A stretch of DNA of 64,000 bases from Luteimonas terrae (GTDB taxonomy: Bacteria; Pseudomonadota; Gammaproteobacteria; Xanthomonadales; Xanthomonadaceae). The position numbers and the translations under genes were made by a program. Below, piece by piece: positions 16,761 through 24,686 of this stretch. Numbering within the stretch: position 1 is the first letter of the stretch; the number at the start of each line of letters is the position of its first letter. Location of the stretch: positions 62,001 through 126,000 of the forward strand of contig NZ_SMTG01000003.1 of NCBI RefSeq assembly GCF_004358165.1, in the 5' to 3' direction. The notes beneath the pieces were generated by a model that was not told where the DNA came from, searched no databases, and worked only from the letters and a program-made list of their open reading frames with translations.

Positions 16761-17012
16761 TCAGTCCGGATAGTCGGCCGCCTGCGCGCCGTCGATCGAG
16801 ACGATGCGGTCGAGCCTGATTTCCTCGCCGCGGTCGAGCAGCACGTATTCGCCATCGGCATGCGTCTCGATGTCGGTGATGCGGGCGGAGAGTTCGCGCA
16901 GGCCGCCATCGGCATCGCGCACTTCGAGCTTGGAGGTCTTGCGCTGCGTGGCGGAGGCTTCCAGTAGATCGTGGAAGTCGCAGCTGATCGGGCGATAGGT
17001 GTCGTCGGTCAT
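16761..17012 (-). CDS. rof: Rho-binding antiterminator (Rof)
   Basis: An 83-residue protein beginning MTDDTYRPISCDFHDLLEA. The CDFHDxLEA motif followed by a small Sm-like beta barrel (EVRDADGGLRELSARITDIETHADGEYVLL, in parts) is the Rof (YaeO) family signature. Rof binds the Rho hexamer and lowers Rho-dependent termination, and is thought to act under stress. The size matches E. coli Rof (about 84-86). It is preceded by a 46-residue hydrophilic gene on the same strand, about 35 bp upstream, so the two may share a transcript. Confidence 0.85.
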   Translation of the reverse strand: MTDDTYRPISCDFHDLLEASATQRKTSKLEVRDADGGLRELSARITDIETHADGEYVLLDRGEEIRLDRIVSIDGAQAADYPD

Positions 17013-17047
17013 CGGTAGGTCCGGTGTCTCGGGTTGGGAAGAGGGCG

Positions 17048-17188
17048 TCAGTGGCCGCCCTGGCGTTCTTCGGCGCGGTCGCCCGAATCGTCGGACAGCT
17101 TGCCGGGCGCGTCGCCTTGCGGCCGCTCGGGCGGGGCCTTGTCGCGCTGCGACTTCTGCTGGCTGTCCGGTGTCTGCGGCGTGCTCAT
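17048..17188 (-). CDS. Small disordered hydrophilic protein (46 aa)
   Basis: A short gene encoding MSTPQTPDSQQKSQRDKA and then Pro, Glu, Gly and Asp-rich sequence ending ERQGGH. There are no hydrophobic segments, so it is probably disordered. GGAG lies six bases before the ATG. The stop codon is 35 bp from the rof start on the same strand, so a two-gene transcript is likely. Its composition and start resemble the 38-residue protein at 6035-6151. Not recognised. Its neighbour Rof suggests a stress context, but that is only inference. Confidence 0.6.
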   Translation of the reverse strand: MSTPQTPDSQQKSQRDKAPPERPQGDAPGKLSDDSGDRAEERQGGH

Positions 17189-17344
17189 GCTGCGCTCCAT
17201 CGACGGGTCTGGATGACCAGCCTGCGCCGCCGCACATCAAACCGCCGTGCAGCCGGCCTGAACGGCGCGGCGCGCCGTCGCCATGACCCCGTGGCCCCGA
17301 TCTGCCAGACTGCGCTCCCCCGCGATGCCCGTCCTGCCCGCCCC

Positions 17345-18058
17345 ATGCGACTCAACAAGCACATCAGCGACACCGGCGCTTGTTCGCGGCGCGAAGCCGA
17401 CCGCCTGATCGGCGAAGGCCGGGTCACGGTCAACGGCATCCGCGCGCGCGTCGGCGCGGAAGTGGGCGAAGGCGATGTGGTGCAGGTCGACGGCCAGGCG
17501 CTGCTGCAGCGCGCCGCCGCGCCCGGCAAGCGCCGCCACGTCTACATCGCGCTGCACAAGCCGGTCGGCATCACCTGCACCACCGAGTCCTCGGTGAAGG
17601 GCAACATCGTCGACTTCGTCGACCATCGCGAACGCATCTTTCCGATCGGCCGTCTCGACAAGGATTCCGAGGGCCTGATCCTGCTGACCAGCAACGGCGA
17701 CATCGTCAACGCGATCCTGCGCGCCGAGAACAAGCTGGAAAAGGAGTATCTGGTCGCGGTGAACCACGCCGTCACCCAGGACATCCTCCGCGGCATGGCC
17801 CGCGGCGTGCCGGTGCATGGTCAGATCACCCTGCCCTGCCGCACCGCTCCGCTGGGCAAGTTCGGGTTCCGCATCACCCTGGTGCAGGGCCTCAATCGGC
17901 AGATCCGCCTGATGGCCGCGCACTTCAACCTGCGCGTCAAACAGCTGGTGCGCGTGCGCATCGGCCCGGTCAAGCTGGCGCACCTCAAGCCGGGCCAGTG
18001 GCGCAACCTCACCGACGCCGAACTGCGCGGACTGCTGCCCGGCCAGGCCGAATTCTGA
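17345..18058 (+). CDS. rluF: 23S rRNA pseudouridine synthase, RluF-like
   Basis: A 237-residue RluB/E/F-type enzyme. The N-terminal S4 RNA-binding domain is MRLNKHISDTGACSRREADRLI. The catalytic domain has GRLDKDSEGLILLT with the catalytic Asp, HKPVGITCTTE and GLNRQIRLMAAHFNLRV. RluF modifies U2604 of 23S rRNA (and U35 of tRNA-Tyr in E. coli). The motif NRQIRLM and the short C-terminus favour RluF over RluB/RluE, but exact specificity is inferred. No Shine-Dalgarno is apparent before the ATG. The next small gene starts at its stop codon. Confidence 0.88.
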   Translation: MRLNKHISDTGACSRREADRLIGEGRVTVNGIRARVGAEVGEGDVVQVDGQALLQRAAAPGKRRHVYIALHKPVGITCTTESSVKGNIVDFVDHRERIFPIGRLDKDSEGLILLTSNGDIVNAILRAENKLEKEYLVAVNHAVTQDILRGMARGVPVHGQITLPCRTAPLGKFGFRITLVQGLNRQIRLMAAHFNLRVKQLVRVRIGPVKLAHLKPGQWRNLTDAELRGLLPGQAEF

Positions 18059-18309
18059 TGCGCGACGCGTCCACCATCGCCCTCGGCGAACTGCATCGCG
18101 CGATCGGCGCCGAGCATTGGCAGGGCAAGACCTATCGCCAGTTCTGGACCTGGTTCAACGCCCGCTGCATCGAGATCGTCGGCGCGGCGGACGCGGACGA
18201 TCTCGACGCGCTCGGCAGCGCGCTGCTCGAGGTGCGCGACACCGTCGAAGCCAACGGTTTCATGGTGGCGTCGGACCGGCTGGACGAGACGATCGAGGCG
18301 GACGCCTGA
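18058..18309 (+). CDS. Small conserved hypothetical protein (83 aa)
   Basis: An 83-residue acidic soluble protein (begins MRDASTIALGELHRAIGAEHW, ends LDETIEADA) that I do not recognise. It appears all-helical, with two or three helices. Its ATG shares the A of the rluF stop codon (CTGATG), so it is translationally coupled to rluF, which suggests a related or co-regulated role. No cysteines form a metal site and no transmembrane segment is visible. Confidence 0.72.
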   Translation: MRDASTIALGELHRAIGAEHWQGKTYRQFWTWFNARCIEIVGAADADDLDALGSALLEVRDTVEANGFMVASDRLDETIEADA

Positions 18310-18371
18310 GGCCGGAGCGACCCTGTCGTCGAACCTCGGGTTGTCCCCAGATGATCCGCCGCGTCATCCGT

Positions 18372-19256
18372 CTAGAGTGGCGTGTCACCGTCGGCATGCG
18401 CATCGAAGCAGGATGCAGCGCAGATCGCGCGTGCAGGCCGAATACCGAACGGAATCAGGAGCACACGATGCACACACACCGGACCGCCGCCATCCTGCTC
18501 GCTTTGGCGATGAGCGCATTTTCCTTGCAGGCGCGTGAAGCGATCCGACTGGACGCGACTTCCGAGGCGACGGCGCAAGCCTCGTTCAAGCAGATGATGG
18601 ACAACACCGATCGCAACGGACAACAGGCGCTCGCGATGGCCATGGCGAAGATCAATCTCGCGGGTGTGCAGAGCGCCTACGAGGTCGTGCAACGTCCCGA
18701 ACTTCAGACGATGTCGATTGGACGCATCAAGGACCAGGTCGCCGGCATGACCGCCGAGGAAATCGTCGCCTACGCCGAGACGCTGGACGCTCCACAGATC
18801 CAACCCGCTGCGGGTCGCTGACAGAACACCGGGCACGCCTCGAGCCGCGCGCACACGCGGCTGCCACAGGCTGCGGTATGCGTCGCGGTGCAGCCACAGC
18901 AACAGCAGCAGGCACGCCAGATGCGCGGCGCCCCAGATGCGGTAATACGGCAGCGTGTTGAGTTGCAGGTGGAACAGACAGATGCCGACCACCAGTGGCG
19001 TGAGCAGCAACAGGCCGATCGGCGCCGTGCGACGGACCAGCAGCAGGCCGCCGCCCAGCAGGCAGACCGCGGCGATCAGCGGGTCGCCGAAGCCGGTGGC
19101 CGACACCGCCGCCGAGAACGCCTTGGCCGCAGCGGACTCGTCCGCACCCGGGCCGACGGTGGGCGCGCCGCGCAGTGTGTCGACGAACCACATCAATCCG
19201 GTCAGACCGTAGAACAGCCCGTAGAGCCAGCGCAGCCCGGCTTCGACGATCCTCAT
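18372..19256 (-). CDS. DoxX-like small membrane protein with abnormal 3' extension
   Basis: The first 135 or so residues (MRIVEAGLRWLYGLFYGLTG onward) form a typical four-helix small membrane protein. It has hydrophobic helices at about 8-27, 55-75, 80-98 and 105-122, ending in a basic RSLWQPRVRAARG. Such proteins normally stop there, at about 18830-18850. Here the frame stays open for another 150 residues to 18372, running antisense through the whole secreted-protein gene at 18468-18821. That extension looks like shadow coding (His/Arg/Leu-rich, no domain). Either a stop codon was lost or the two genes truly overlap tail to tail. Confidence 0.5.
   Translation of the reverse strand: MRIVEAGLRWLYGLFYGLTGLMWFVDTLRGAPTVGPGADESAAAKAFSAAVSATGFGDPLIAAVCLLGGGLLLVRRTAPIGLLLLTPLVVGICLFHLQLNTLPYYRIWGAAHLACLLLLLWLHRDAYRSLWQPRVRAARGVPGVLSATRSGLDLWSVQRLGVGDDFLGGHAGDLVLDASNRHRLKFGTLHDLVGALHTREIDLRHGHRERLLSVAIGVVHHLLERGLRRRLGSRVQSDRFTRLQGKCAHRQSEQDGGGPVCVHRVLLIPFGIRPARAICAASCFDAHADGDTPL
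18468..18821 (+). CDS. Secreted small protein (DUF6694-like)
   Basis: A 117-residue protein with a signal peptide (MHTHRTAAILLALAMSAFSLQA, cleavage near residue 22). The mature helical part runs IRLDATSEATAQASFKQMM and then LAMAMAKINLAG. This resembles DUF6694-type small exported proteins, whose function is unknown. There is no lipobox cysteine. GGAG is located six bases before the ATG. The complementary strand carries an uninterrupted reading frame continuing from the DoxX-like gene at 19256, so the two annotations conflict. The signal peptide and ribosome-binding site favour this gene. Confidence 0.72.
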   Translation: MHTHRTAAILLALAMSAFSLQAREAIRLDATSEATAQASFKQMMDNTDRNGQQALAMAMAKINLAGVQSAYEVVQRPELQTMSIGRIKDQVAGMTAEEIVAYAETLDAPQIQPAAGR

Positions 19257-19415
19257 GGCATCCCCTCACCGACGCGGTGTCGTGTTCGCCCTGTAGAACG
19301 CGAATGCGCGGCGAAAGCTGCCATGCCGGTCGGCGTCGCCGCATGTCATTCGTATCGACACGCACGATTCGGGCACGGCTCGCACATCACGCCCGGGCCG
19401 TCCGGCGAAGCCGCG

Positions 19416-20378
19416 CTAGTCCGCGACTGCAGGCGCGTAGCCGCTGTTTTGCAGCACCGCGTCCGGATCGTCCAGGGTCAGCAGCCGCCGCAACGCCTGC
19501 GTGCGGTCCGGGGCGCGCGTGACATAGCCGTGCCAGATGCGCTGACCGATCCAGTAGCCGAGGTCCTGCGGGCGCTCCGGGCTTTCCGCATTCCAGAACC
19601 AGCGCGTGCCGGATTCGATGGCGACGGCGTCGGGCGCTGCGCCCTGCCAGTGCGCGCGCATGGTCGCGCGGTCGCGGTGGAATTCCGCGAACAACGCGGC
19701 CTCGCGCGCCATCGCCCAGGCGTTGCCGGCCCCGGACGGATCGTCGCCGCGGACCAGCGCACCCAGGTAATCGGCCGCACCCTCGCGCAGAGCCCATGCG
19801 AGCAGGTCGCGACGCTGCGGGGCGTCGTCGGGCCACTCGGGCTGCGGTGCGTGCGCGAATTCGTGGGCCAGCAGCGTGCGGAACCCCGGGCGCCAGTCAG
19901 GGGTCGCGCACACGCGCTCCAGCGCGATCGCGACACGCGGGCCGGGCAGGCGCATGCCTGACGAATGATCTGCGCCCAGCAGCAGGTGGATCGGCGGAGC
20001 ACTGAAGTCTGCGAACACGCGTCGGTAGGCCTGCAGCACGTCCTGCGCATCGGCCTGGGCGGCAGCGCGCGCGGTGTCGGTGCCGCAGCGCTCGAGCGCA
20101 TCGCGCCAGCGCGTCGGCTGCCCGGCGATCGCGTCCGACAGGCGCGCTGCGCCGCCGATCGTTTCGCGATCGAAGGCCTGCAGCGCGGCGCTGCCCGGCG
20201 CCAGGTAGTCGCGCTGCAAGGTCGCGGCATCGGGCGTCGGGCCGGCACGCGCCATCAGCGCGTCGAAGCGGTCGACGTCGCCGGTGATGAGCACGGCAGG
20301 CGCGCGCGGTGACGTCGACACGCAACTGCACAGCGCCAGCACGCACATCGCCCCGCCCATGGTCCGTCCGATGCGCAT
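19416..20378 (-). CDS. Putative Zn-metalloprotease lipoprotein (DUF2268-like)
   Basis: A 320-residue predicted exported zincin. It begins MRIGRTMGGAMCVLALCSCVST, a lipoprotein-like signal in which the acylated Cys would follow LCS (an imperfect lipobox). HEFAH lies in the middle, followed 27 residues later by REGAADY. This is the HExxH...E arrangement of DUF2268/peptidase-like zincins, in which the two His and the second Glu bind zinc. GGAG is six bases before the ATG at 20378. A second metalloprotease-like gene lies immediately upstream on the same strand. Substrate unknown. Confidence 0.8.
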   Translation of the reverse strand: MRIGRTMGGAMCVLALCSCVSTSPRAPAVLITGDVDRFDALMARAGPTPDAATLQRDYLAPGSAALQAFDRETIGGAARLSDAIAGQPTRWRDALERCGTDTARAAAQADAQDVLQAYRRVFADFSAPPIHLLLGADHSSGMRLPGPRVAIALERVCATPDWRPGFRTLLAHEFAHAPQPEWPDDAPQRRDLLAWALREGAADYLGALVRGDDPSGAGNAWAMAREAALFAEFHRDRATMRAHWQGAAPDAVAIESGTRWFWNAESPERPQDLGYWIGQRIWHGYVTRAPDRTQALRRLLTLDDPDAVLQNSGYAPAVAD

Positions 20379-20451
20379 CCGGAACTCCGCCTGCAGGTCA
20401 TCCACCGCGACCTTATGCCATGCCGAACACATGCCGGTCGCGTGGCCTGCC

Positions 20452-21450
20452 TCAGGACGGCTGCACTGTCCAATTCTCCGGACGCGGGGCCCAGTCGCCC
20501 TCGCCCAGCACCGCTTCGACCAGATGGGTCAGCGGATACCCCAGCGTGTGTTCAGCGGCGTTCGCGCCCGCGTCTTGGCGGGTGGCGACGGCGGCGAACG
20601 CGCGGAACGCGGCACCGTCTTCGCGCGCGGCCAGCGCGGTGATCGTGCGCGCGAGGTCGTAGGCGAGATCCACGCCGTCGTTCGCGGTGTGGAAGGCCGC
20701 GCCGGACCAGAACGTCTGGATCGTCGTGGCATCCCACCACGCGGCGTGACGTGCGGCCATCTCGTCGGGCCGGTACAGCGCCAGGCGAGGATCGGCCAGT
20801 CGCGGCAGCAGGGTCTGCTCCACGTTCACCGCGAAACCTTCGTGCAGCCATTCGGGCATCGGAAGATGGGCCAGCAGCGCGTGCGTGAGTTCATGGACCA
20901 CGACGGCCTCCAGTTCGTCCAGACCGTCATGCCAGCTGGCGAAATGTCCGTAGCCGGCGTTGATGAAGACGCCGCTGGACATCGGCGCCTCGTCGCCGTC
21001 GTGCCGGTACTGCGACAGGTAGGCGTAATAATCGTCCTGGCTGGCGAACACCAGCACCACGTGGCGACCGAAGCCGACGTCGTCGGCCAGCGCGCCGAGG
21101 CTCTCGCGGATCGCACGCAGGGCCTGCGTGCAACTGCGCAGCACCAGGGCCGCCTCGCGCGGCGGCTGCGCCGACAGCAGCAGGAAGTCCTGCGTGCCGG
21201 ATTGCCGGTAGTCGGCGGGCAGTGCCTGCGCCAACGCGTTGAGCCAGTGCATGGCCGCGGCGTCGTAGTAGTCGTGCAGGTACGCGTCGTCCGCGGCGGG
21301 GGACAGCCCGGCGCCCATCGACGGCCAGTCCGGCACCGGCAGCGTCATGTCCTCGCGCCAGATCATGTGCACCGGCAGACGCGTGTCCGCCTCGCGCGTT
21401 TCCGGCGCCGCCTTCGCGGCGTCCCGCTTCCCGAACAGCCAACCGAGCAT
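20452..21450 (-). CDS. Zincin-like metallopeptidase protein
   Basis: A 332-residue protein with the zinc signature VVHELTHALLAHLPMPEWLHEGFAV, i.e. HELTH with a third ligand Glu in WLHEG. This is the gluzincin-like spacing seen in peptidase MA-type proteins. The N-terminus (MLGWLFGKRDAAKAAPE) has a short hydrophobic stretch but no clear cleavable signal, so it may be cytoplasmic or membrane-attached. GGGGGAG occurs seven bases before the ATG. It is 73 bp upstream of another putative metalloprotease in the same direction and probably in the same operon. Natural substrate not known. Confidence 0.78.
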   Translation of the reverse strand: MLGWLFGKRDAAKAAPETREADTRLPVHMIWREDMTLPVPDWPSMGAGLSPAADDAYLHDYYDAAAMHWLNALAQALPADYRQSGTQDFLLLSAQPPREAALVLRSCTQALRAIRESLGALADDVGFGRHVVLVFASQDDYYAYLSQYRHDGDEAPMSSGVFINAGYGHFASWHDGLDELEAVVVHELTHALLAHLPMPEWLHEGFAVNVEQTLLPRLADPRLALYRPDEMAARHAAWWDATTIQTFWSGAAFHTANDGVDLAYDLARTITALAAREDGAAFRAFAAVATRQDAGANAAEHTLGYPLTHLVEAVLGEGDWAPRPENWTVQPS

Positions 21451-21591
21451 CCCTGCACTCCCCCTGTTTTCCCTTGGGCATCCTCGCATGCAGGACGCAA
21501 TCCGAAGCGGACATGCGCATGCCGCGGTGACGGACAACGCGGTCGCCGGCAGCAGCGCTAGAGTGGCGCCTCGTCCGCAGGATTCCGCTCG

Positions 21592-22260
21592 ATGGCCGTG
21601 TCCACCGTCGCCCCACCAGACCGCCGTGTGTTCAAGGCCAGGCGCCTGCTGCGGCCGGCCGCCTGGCTGTGTGCGCTCGCCATCACCGCGTATTTCCTGC
21701 GCGGCGTCTGGCACGACTATGCCGTGCCCGATTCGGCCGCCTACGGCATGTACGCGACGCGACGCGCGTGGTTGTGGCTGCATCTGGGTGCGGGCGCGGC
21801 GATGTTGCTGCTCGGCCCTTGGCAATTCATCGCGCGCCTGCGCACTGCCATGCCGCGTCTGCATCGCTGGACGGGCCGTCTCTATCTGGCGGCCGGTCTG
21901 TTCGTGAGCCTGGCCGCGGCCGGCCTCGTCGCCACTTCGCCCGCACCGGCAGGCATCCGTATCGCATTTGCTGCCACCGGTCTGGCGTGGCTGGTCACTG
22001 CGGCCTTCGGCTACATCGCCATCCGCCGCGGACAGGTGCAAATGCATCGGCGTTGGATGCTGCGCAACTACCTTGTCACGCTGTCGCCGATCGCGTTCCG
22101 GCTTGCGCTGCATGCACCTGGCATGGCGGCACTGGCGCCGCCCACGTTGCTGATTCCGGTGCTGCTGTGGAGCAGCTGGGCGTTGCCGCTACTGCTCTAC
22201 GAGATCGGCCGGCTTGTGCGCGGTTTTCGCGATACGCGCGCGATGCCCGCCGCCGTCTGA
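21592..22260 (+). CDS. DUF2306 membrane protein
   Basis: A 222-residue inner-membrane protein with about six helices. The motifs HLGAGAAMLLLGPWQF, LHRWTGRLYLAAGLF and MHRRWMLRNYLVTLSPIAFR are the conserved His-containing blocks of the DUF2306 family (predicted haem- or quinone-interacting membrane proteins of unknown function). An AGGA about 9 nt upstream could serve as the ribosome-binding site. It is divergent from the metallopeptidase gene and convergent with the secreted hypothetical gene. Confidence 0.87.
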   Translation: MAVSTVAPPDRRVFKARRLLRPAAWLCALAITAYFLRGVWHDYAVPDSAAYGMYATRRAWLWLHLGAGAAMLLLGPWQFIARLRTAMPRLHRWTGRLYLAAGLFVSLAAAGLVATSPAPAGIRIAFAATGLAWLVTAAFGYIAIRRGQVQMHRRWMLRNYLVTLSPIAFRLALHAPGMAALAPPTLLIPVLLWSSWALPLLLYEIGRLVRGFRDTRAMPAAV

Positions 22261-22293
22261 GTACGCGGCCCGTGCGCAACGCTGGCGCTGGGC

Positions 22294-22965
22294 TCAACGC
22301 GCCGCAGCAGCTGCCGGCCACACCGGCAAGGACACACCGCGGGCGCGCAGCACGCCATCGCGGACGGCCCGGTACACGTCTTCGACGTACATGCCTTCCG
22401 TGCACCGGACCTCTCCACCGGCTACACGCCAGTGGGTCATTTCGCCGCTGCGATAGGCCTGCTGCCCGAGTTCCGCCAGGTCCTCCCAACGCGCGATCGG
22501 GTCAGGAAAGTCCAGCGGCCTGACCTCCGGCGACTTCGGGTCATCCACATTGCGGCGGATGTCACCGCAGGACGCCCACCGCCCGTCCGCCGTACGGTGC
22601 ACGGGCACCGCCTGGTACTTGTGCAGGTAGGGCGGCTCGGCCATCGCCACGAACAACAGGGCGTTCTCGAAACGCGCGAACGGCGGGAATCCGTAGTGGT
22701 CGGCCACGCGGAACTCGAGCGTGTCGCCGGCGGGCGTGCCGACGATGGGCTGCACGATCCGGTAGCGGGCGGTGAACAACTCGTCCATCGTGATGCAGCG
22801 CAACGCTTCGCCTGGCTCCACCGCGCAGGGGTCCGCCATGCGCTCGACCGACACGCGTTCTCCGATGAACACGAACGTGTCCAAGGGCGGTTCCGCACGC
22901 GCTTTGCTTACGGCCGCGGCGTACAGCACGGCGGTCAGAGCGGTCCATCGCCACGTCGTGTGCAT
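22294..22965 (-). CDS. Secreted hypothetical protein (223 aa)
   Basis: A 223-residue protein that I do not recognise. The signal peptide (MHTTWRWTALTAVLYAAAVSKARA) is cleaved near residue 24. The mature part begins TFVFIGERVSVERMADPC and contains four cysteines (ADPCAVEP, LRCITMDE, ASCGDI, VRCTEG), probably forming two disulfides in the periplasm. The opening FVFIGERVSVE followed by RYRIVQPIVG resembles small exported beta-rich proteins that interact with enzymes, without a firm match. ATG at 22965 has GGAG six bases upstream; a TTG codon lies just before it. Confidence 0.75.
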   Translation of the reverse strand: MHTTWRWTALTAVLYAAAVSKARAEPPLDTFVFIGERVSVERMADPCAVEPGEALRCITMDELFTARYRIVQPIVGTPAGDTLEFRVADHYGFPPFARFENALLFVAMAEPPYLHKYQAVPVHRTADGRWASCGDIRRNVDDPKSPEVRPLDFPDPIARWEDLAELGQQAYRSGEMTHWRVAGGEVRCTEGMYVEDVYRAVRDGVLRARGVSLPVWPAAAAAR

Positions 22966-23088
22966 CAACTTCTCCGGTGACCTCGGATTGGACGTAAGGC
23001 CTTCGACGTAAGGCGGGCACTCACGGGTATACGTGGACGAGGCCCCGAGACCTCGATGCGCCGCGCCTGCCCGCGTGCGCCGCTAGCC

Positions 23089-23442
23089 TCAGGCGCCCAG
23101 CAGTTCGACGTCGAACTTCAGCGTCGCGTTCGGCGGAATCACGCCGCCGGCGCCGCGTGCGCCGTAGCCGAGGCCGGCGGGAATGATCAGCGTGCGCTGG
23201 CCGCCTTCCTTCATGCCCTGCACGCCCTCGTCCCAGCCCTTGATGACCATGCCGCCGCCGAGCGGGAAGATGAAAGGCTCGTCGCGATCCTTGCTGGAGT
23301 CGAACTTCGCGCCCTGCGCGCCGTTCTCGTACAGCCAGCCGGTGTAGTGCACGGTCACGTTGCGACCGGGCTGCGCTTCCTTGCCGGTGCCGACGACGGT
23401 GTCTTCGTACTGCAGGCCGGATGGCGTGGTGGTCATGGGCAT
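23089..23442 (-). CDS. FKBP-type peptidyl-prolyl isomerase
   Basis: A 117-residue single FKBP domain with no signal peptide, so cytoplasmic. Motifs are VTVHYTGWL, FDSSKDRDEPFIFPLG, VIKGWDEGVQGMKEG and IPAGLGYGARGAGGVIPPNATLKFDVEL. These cover the aromatic active-site pocket residues (Tyr, Phe, Asp, Trp, Tyr) of the FK506-binding fold. It speeds cis-trans isomerisation of Xaa-Pro bonds. An AAGGA motif seven bases before the ATG supports the start. It stands alone, with 180 bp or more of intergenic sequence on each side. Confidence 0.93.
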   Translation of the reverse strand: MPMTTTPSGLQYEDTVVGTGKEAQPGRNVTVHYTGWLYENGAQGAKFDSSKDRDEPFIFPLGGGMVIKGWDEGVQGMKEGGQRTLIIPAGLGYGARGAGGVIPPNATLKFDVELLGA

Positions 23443-23567
23443 GGCGGCATCCTTCGAATGTGGAGTGGGCCGCGCAGTCTAGCGGGCGGCTCGCGGTTCC
23501 GCGTGGCGCTCGGCGACCCATTAACGGGACGCGCGGGTGCCGTCGTTGCGGATGACCGCCCGTTTTG

Positions 23568-23610
23568 CCAAAAGAAATGCCGCACGCCCGAGGGCGCGCG
23601 GCATTCCTTG
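23568..23610 (-). terminator. Rho-independent terminator of the BON lipoprotein gene
   Basis: Read on the minus strand, AATGCCGC pairs with GCGGCATT around an inner CGCCC/GGGCG hairpin. The stem is followed by TTTCTTTT. It lies about 60 bp beyond the stop codon at 23668, correctly oriented for the BON-domain gene. Confidence 0.75.
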
Positions 23611-23667
23611 ATCCGATCGAACTGTTGCCGCAGGTCGAGCCGAGGCCCGACCCACGACATGCAGTGA

Positions 23668-24111
23668 TCAGCGGGTCGTCAGACCGTCGGTCACGACGCT
23701 GGTCACGCCTTCGATGCCCTGCGCGATGCGGGTGGCATCGGCGATCTGCGACTGCTGATCGACCATGCCGGTCAGCGTCACGACGCCATTGACGGTTTCG
23801 ACGTTGATGTCGAGACCCTTGACGTTGGAGTCGGCCAGCAGCGAGGACTTCACCTTGGTGGTGATCCAGGTATCGGTGCCCGGCTGCTCGGAGTCGTTGG
23901 TGCCGGCCATCGTGCCGTCGTTCGCCATCGGGTCGGTGGCGGTGGTGTCCATCGGCGTGGTTGCGGCCGGCGGCGTGGTCATTGCCGGGTCGTTGGCCGG
24001 CTGCATCGCTGCCTGGTCTTCGGCGGTACGGTCGTTCGAACAACCGACGGCCAGCGCCATCACGGAAGTCAGGGCAATGGCCAGCGGGATACGGGTGAGA
24101 TTGGAAGTCAT
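23668..24111 (-). CDS. BON-domain lipoprotein
   Basis: A 147-residue envelope lipoprotein. The signal MTSNLTRIPLAIALTSVMALAVGC ends in a lipobox with Cys24 (LAVGC). A Thr/Pro/Met/Asp-rich linker (residues 25-75) precedes one BON domain (about 78-147: TWITTKVKSSLLADSNVKG, NVETVNGVVTLTG, GVTSVVTDGL). BON domains bind membranes or lipids. OsmY- and DolP-like members help outer-membrane integrity and osmotic tolerance. GGAG lies six bases before the start. It is a single-gene unit with its own terminator. Confidence 0.9.
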   Translation of the reverse strand: MTSNLTRIPLAIALTSVMALAVGCSNDRTAEDQAAMQPANDPAMTTPPAATTPMDTTATDPMANDGTMAGTNDSEQPGTDTWITTKVKSSLLADSNVKGLDINVETVNGVVTLTGMVDQQSQIADATRIAQGIEGVTSVVTDGLTTR

Positions 24112-24300
24112 GTGGAACTCCAGCGTCCGGGGTGTGGCCGGAGTCTCCGCGGCACGATGCCGCTGCGGCGTGACGAAACCGCCGACGTCGCGTGAATACG
24201 CGGACCGGGCTGGACGGCTTACGCCATCGTGAGCATGCGTCGCTGCGCATCCTCCAGCAGCCGAAGGCGATCAACGTTTCAATCCGGAGCAGGAACGCGC

Positions 24301-24661
24301 TCAGTAGGAACTCACCGCAGCGGTGTAGGCACCCGCGTACCACTTGGGATCGCCAAACAACGACGCCTTTTTCTTGTCGATGAAAGCGACCTGATTCTCG
24401 AGAGTAGCCTGACCGTAGCGTCGCCCAAGCAGCTCCTCGAAGACCTCCATCAGAACAAAGACGACGTAGGCCTCACTGCTGCGGTGATCGAGGATCGAGG
24501 TCATGAATCCCGTGCTGTAGCGATCGAACTCGATCTCGAACGACCAGCCCGATGCGAGCAAAAAAGCGAGCGCCGCGCTCGTACTGATCCATGAGTACGC
24601 CGCCGATCTCGAACAGCCGCGCCCGTGCTTCCGTCAACGTGGCAACGTTCTCAGGAAGCAT
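24301..24661 (-). pseudogene. Frameshifted ~120-aa gene, last gene of CBASS operon
   Basis: Two overlapping frames join into one protein if a single T is removed from the T6 tract (A6 on the plus strand at 24560-24565). The first frame gives MLPENVATLTEARARLFEIG...DQYERGARF. The second continues LLASGWSFEIEFDRYSTGFMTSI and ends WYAGAYTAAVSSY. The join would be about 120 residues, soluble and mixed alpha/beta. I do not recognise the family. It starts 25 bp after the 4TM gene on the same strand, so it closes the CD-NTase operon. The cause may be a true decay mutation, a sequencing error in a homopolymer, or slippage. Confidence 0.65.
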
Positions 24662-24686
24662 GCCGGAACGTTCGACCCGAGCAAGG

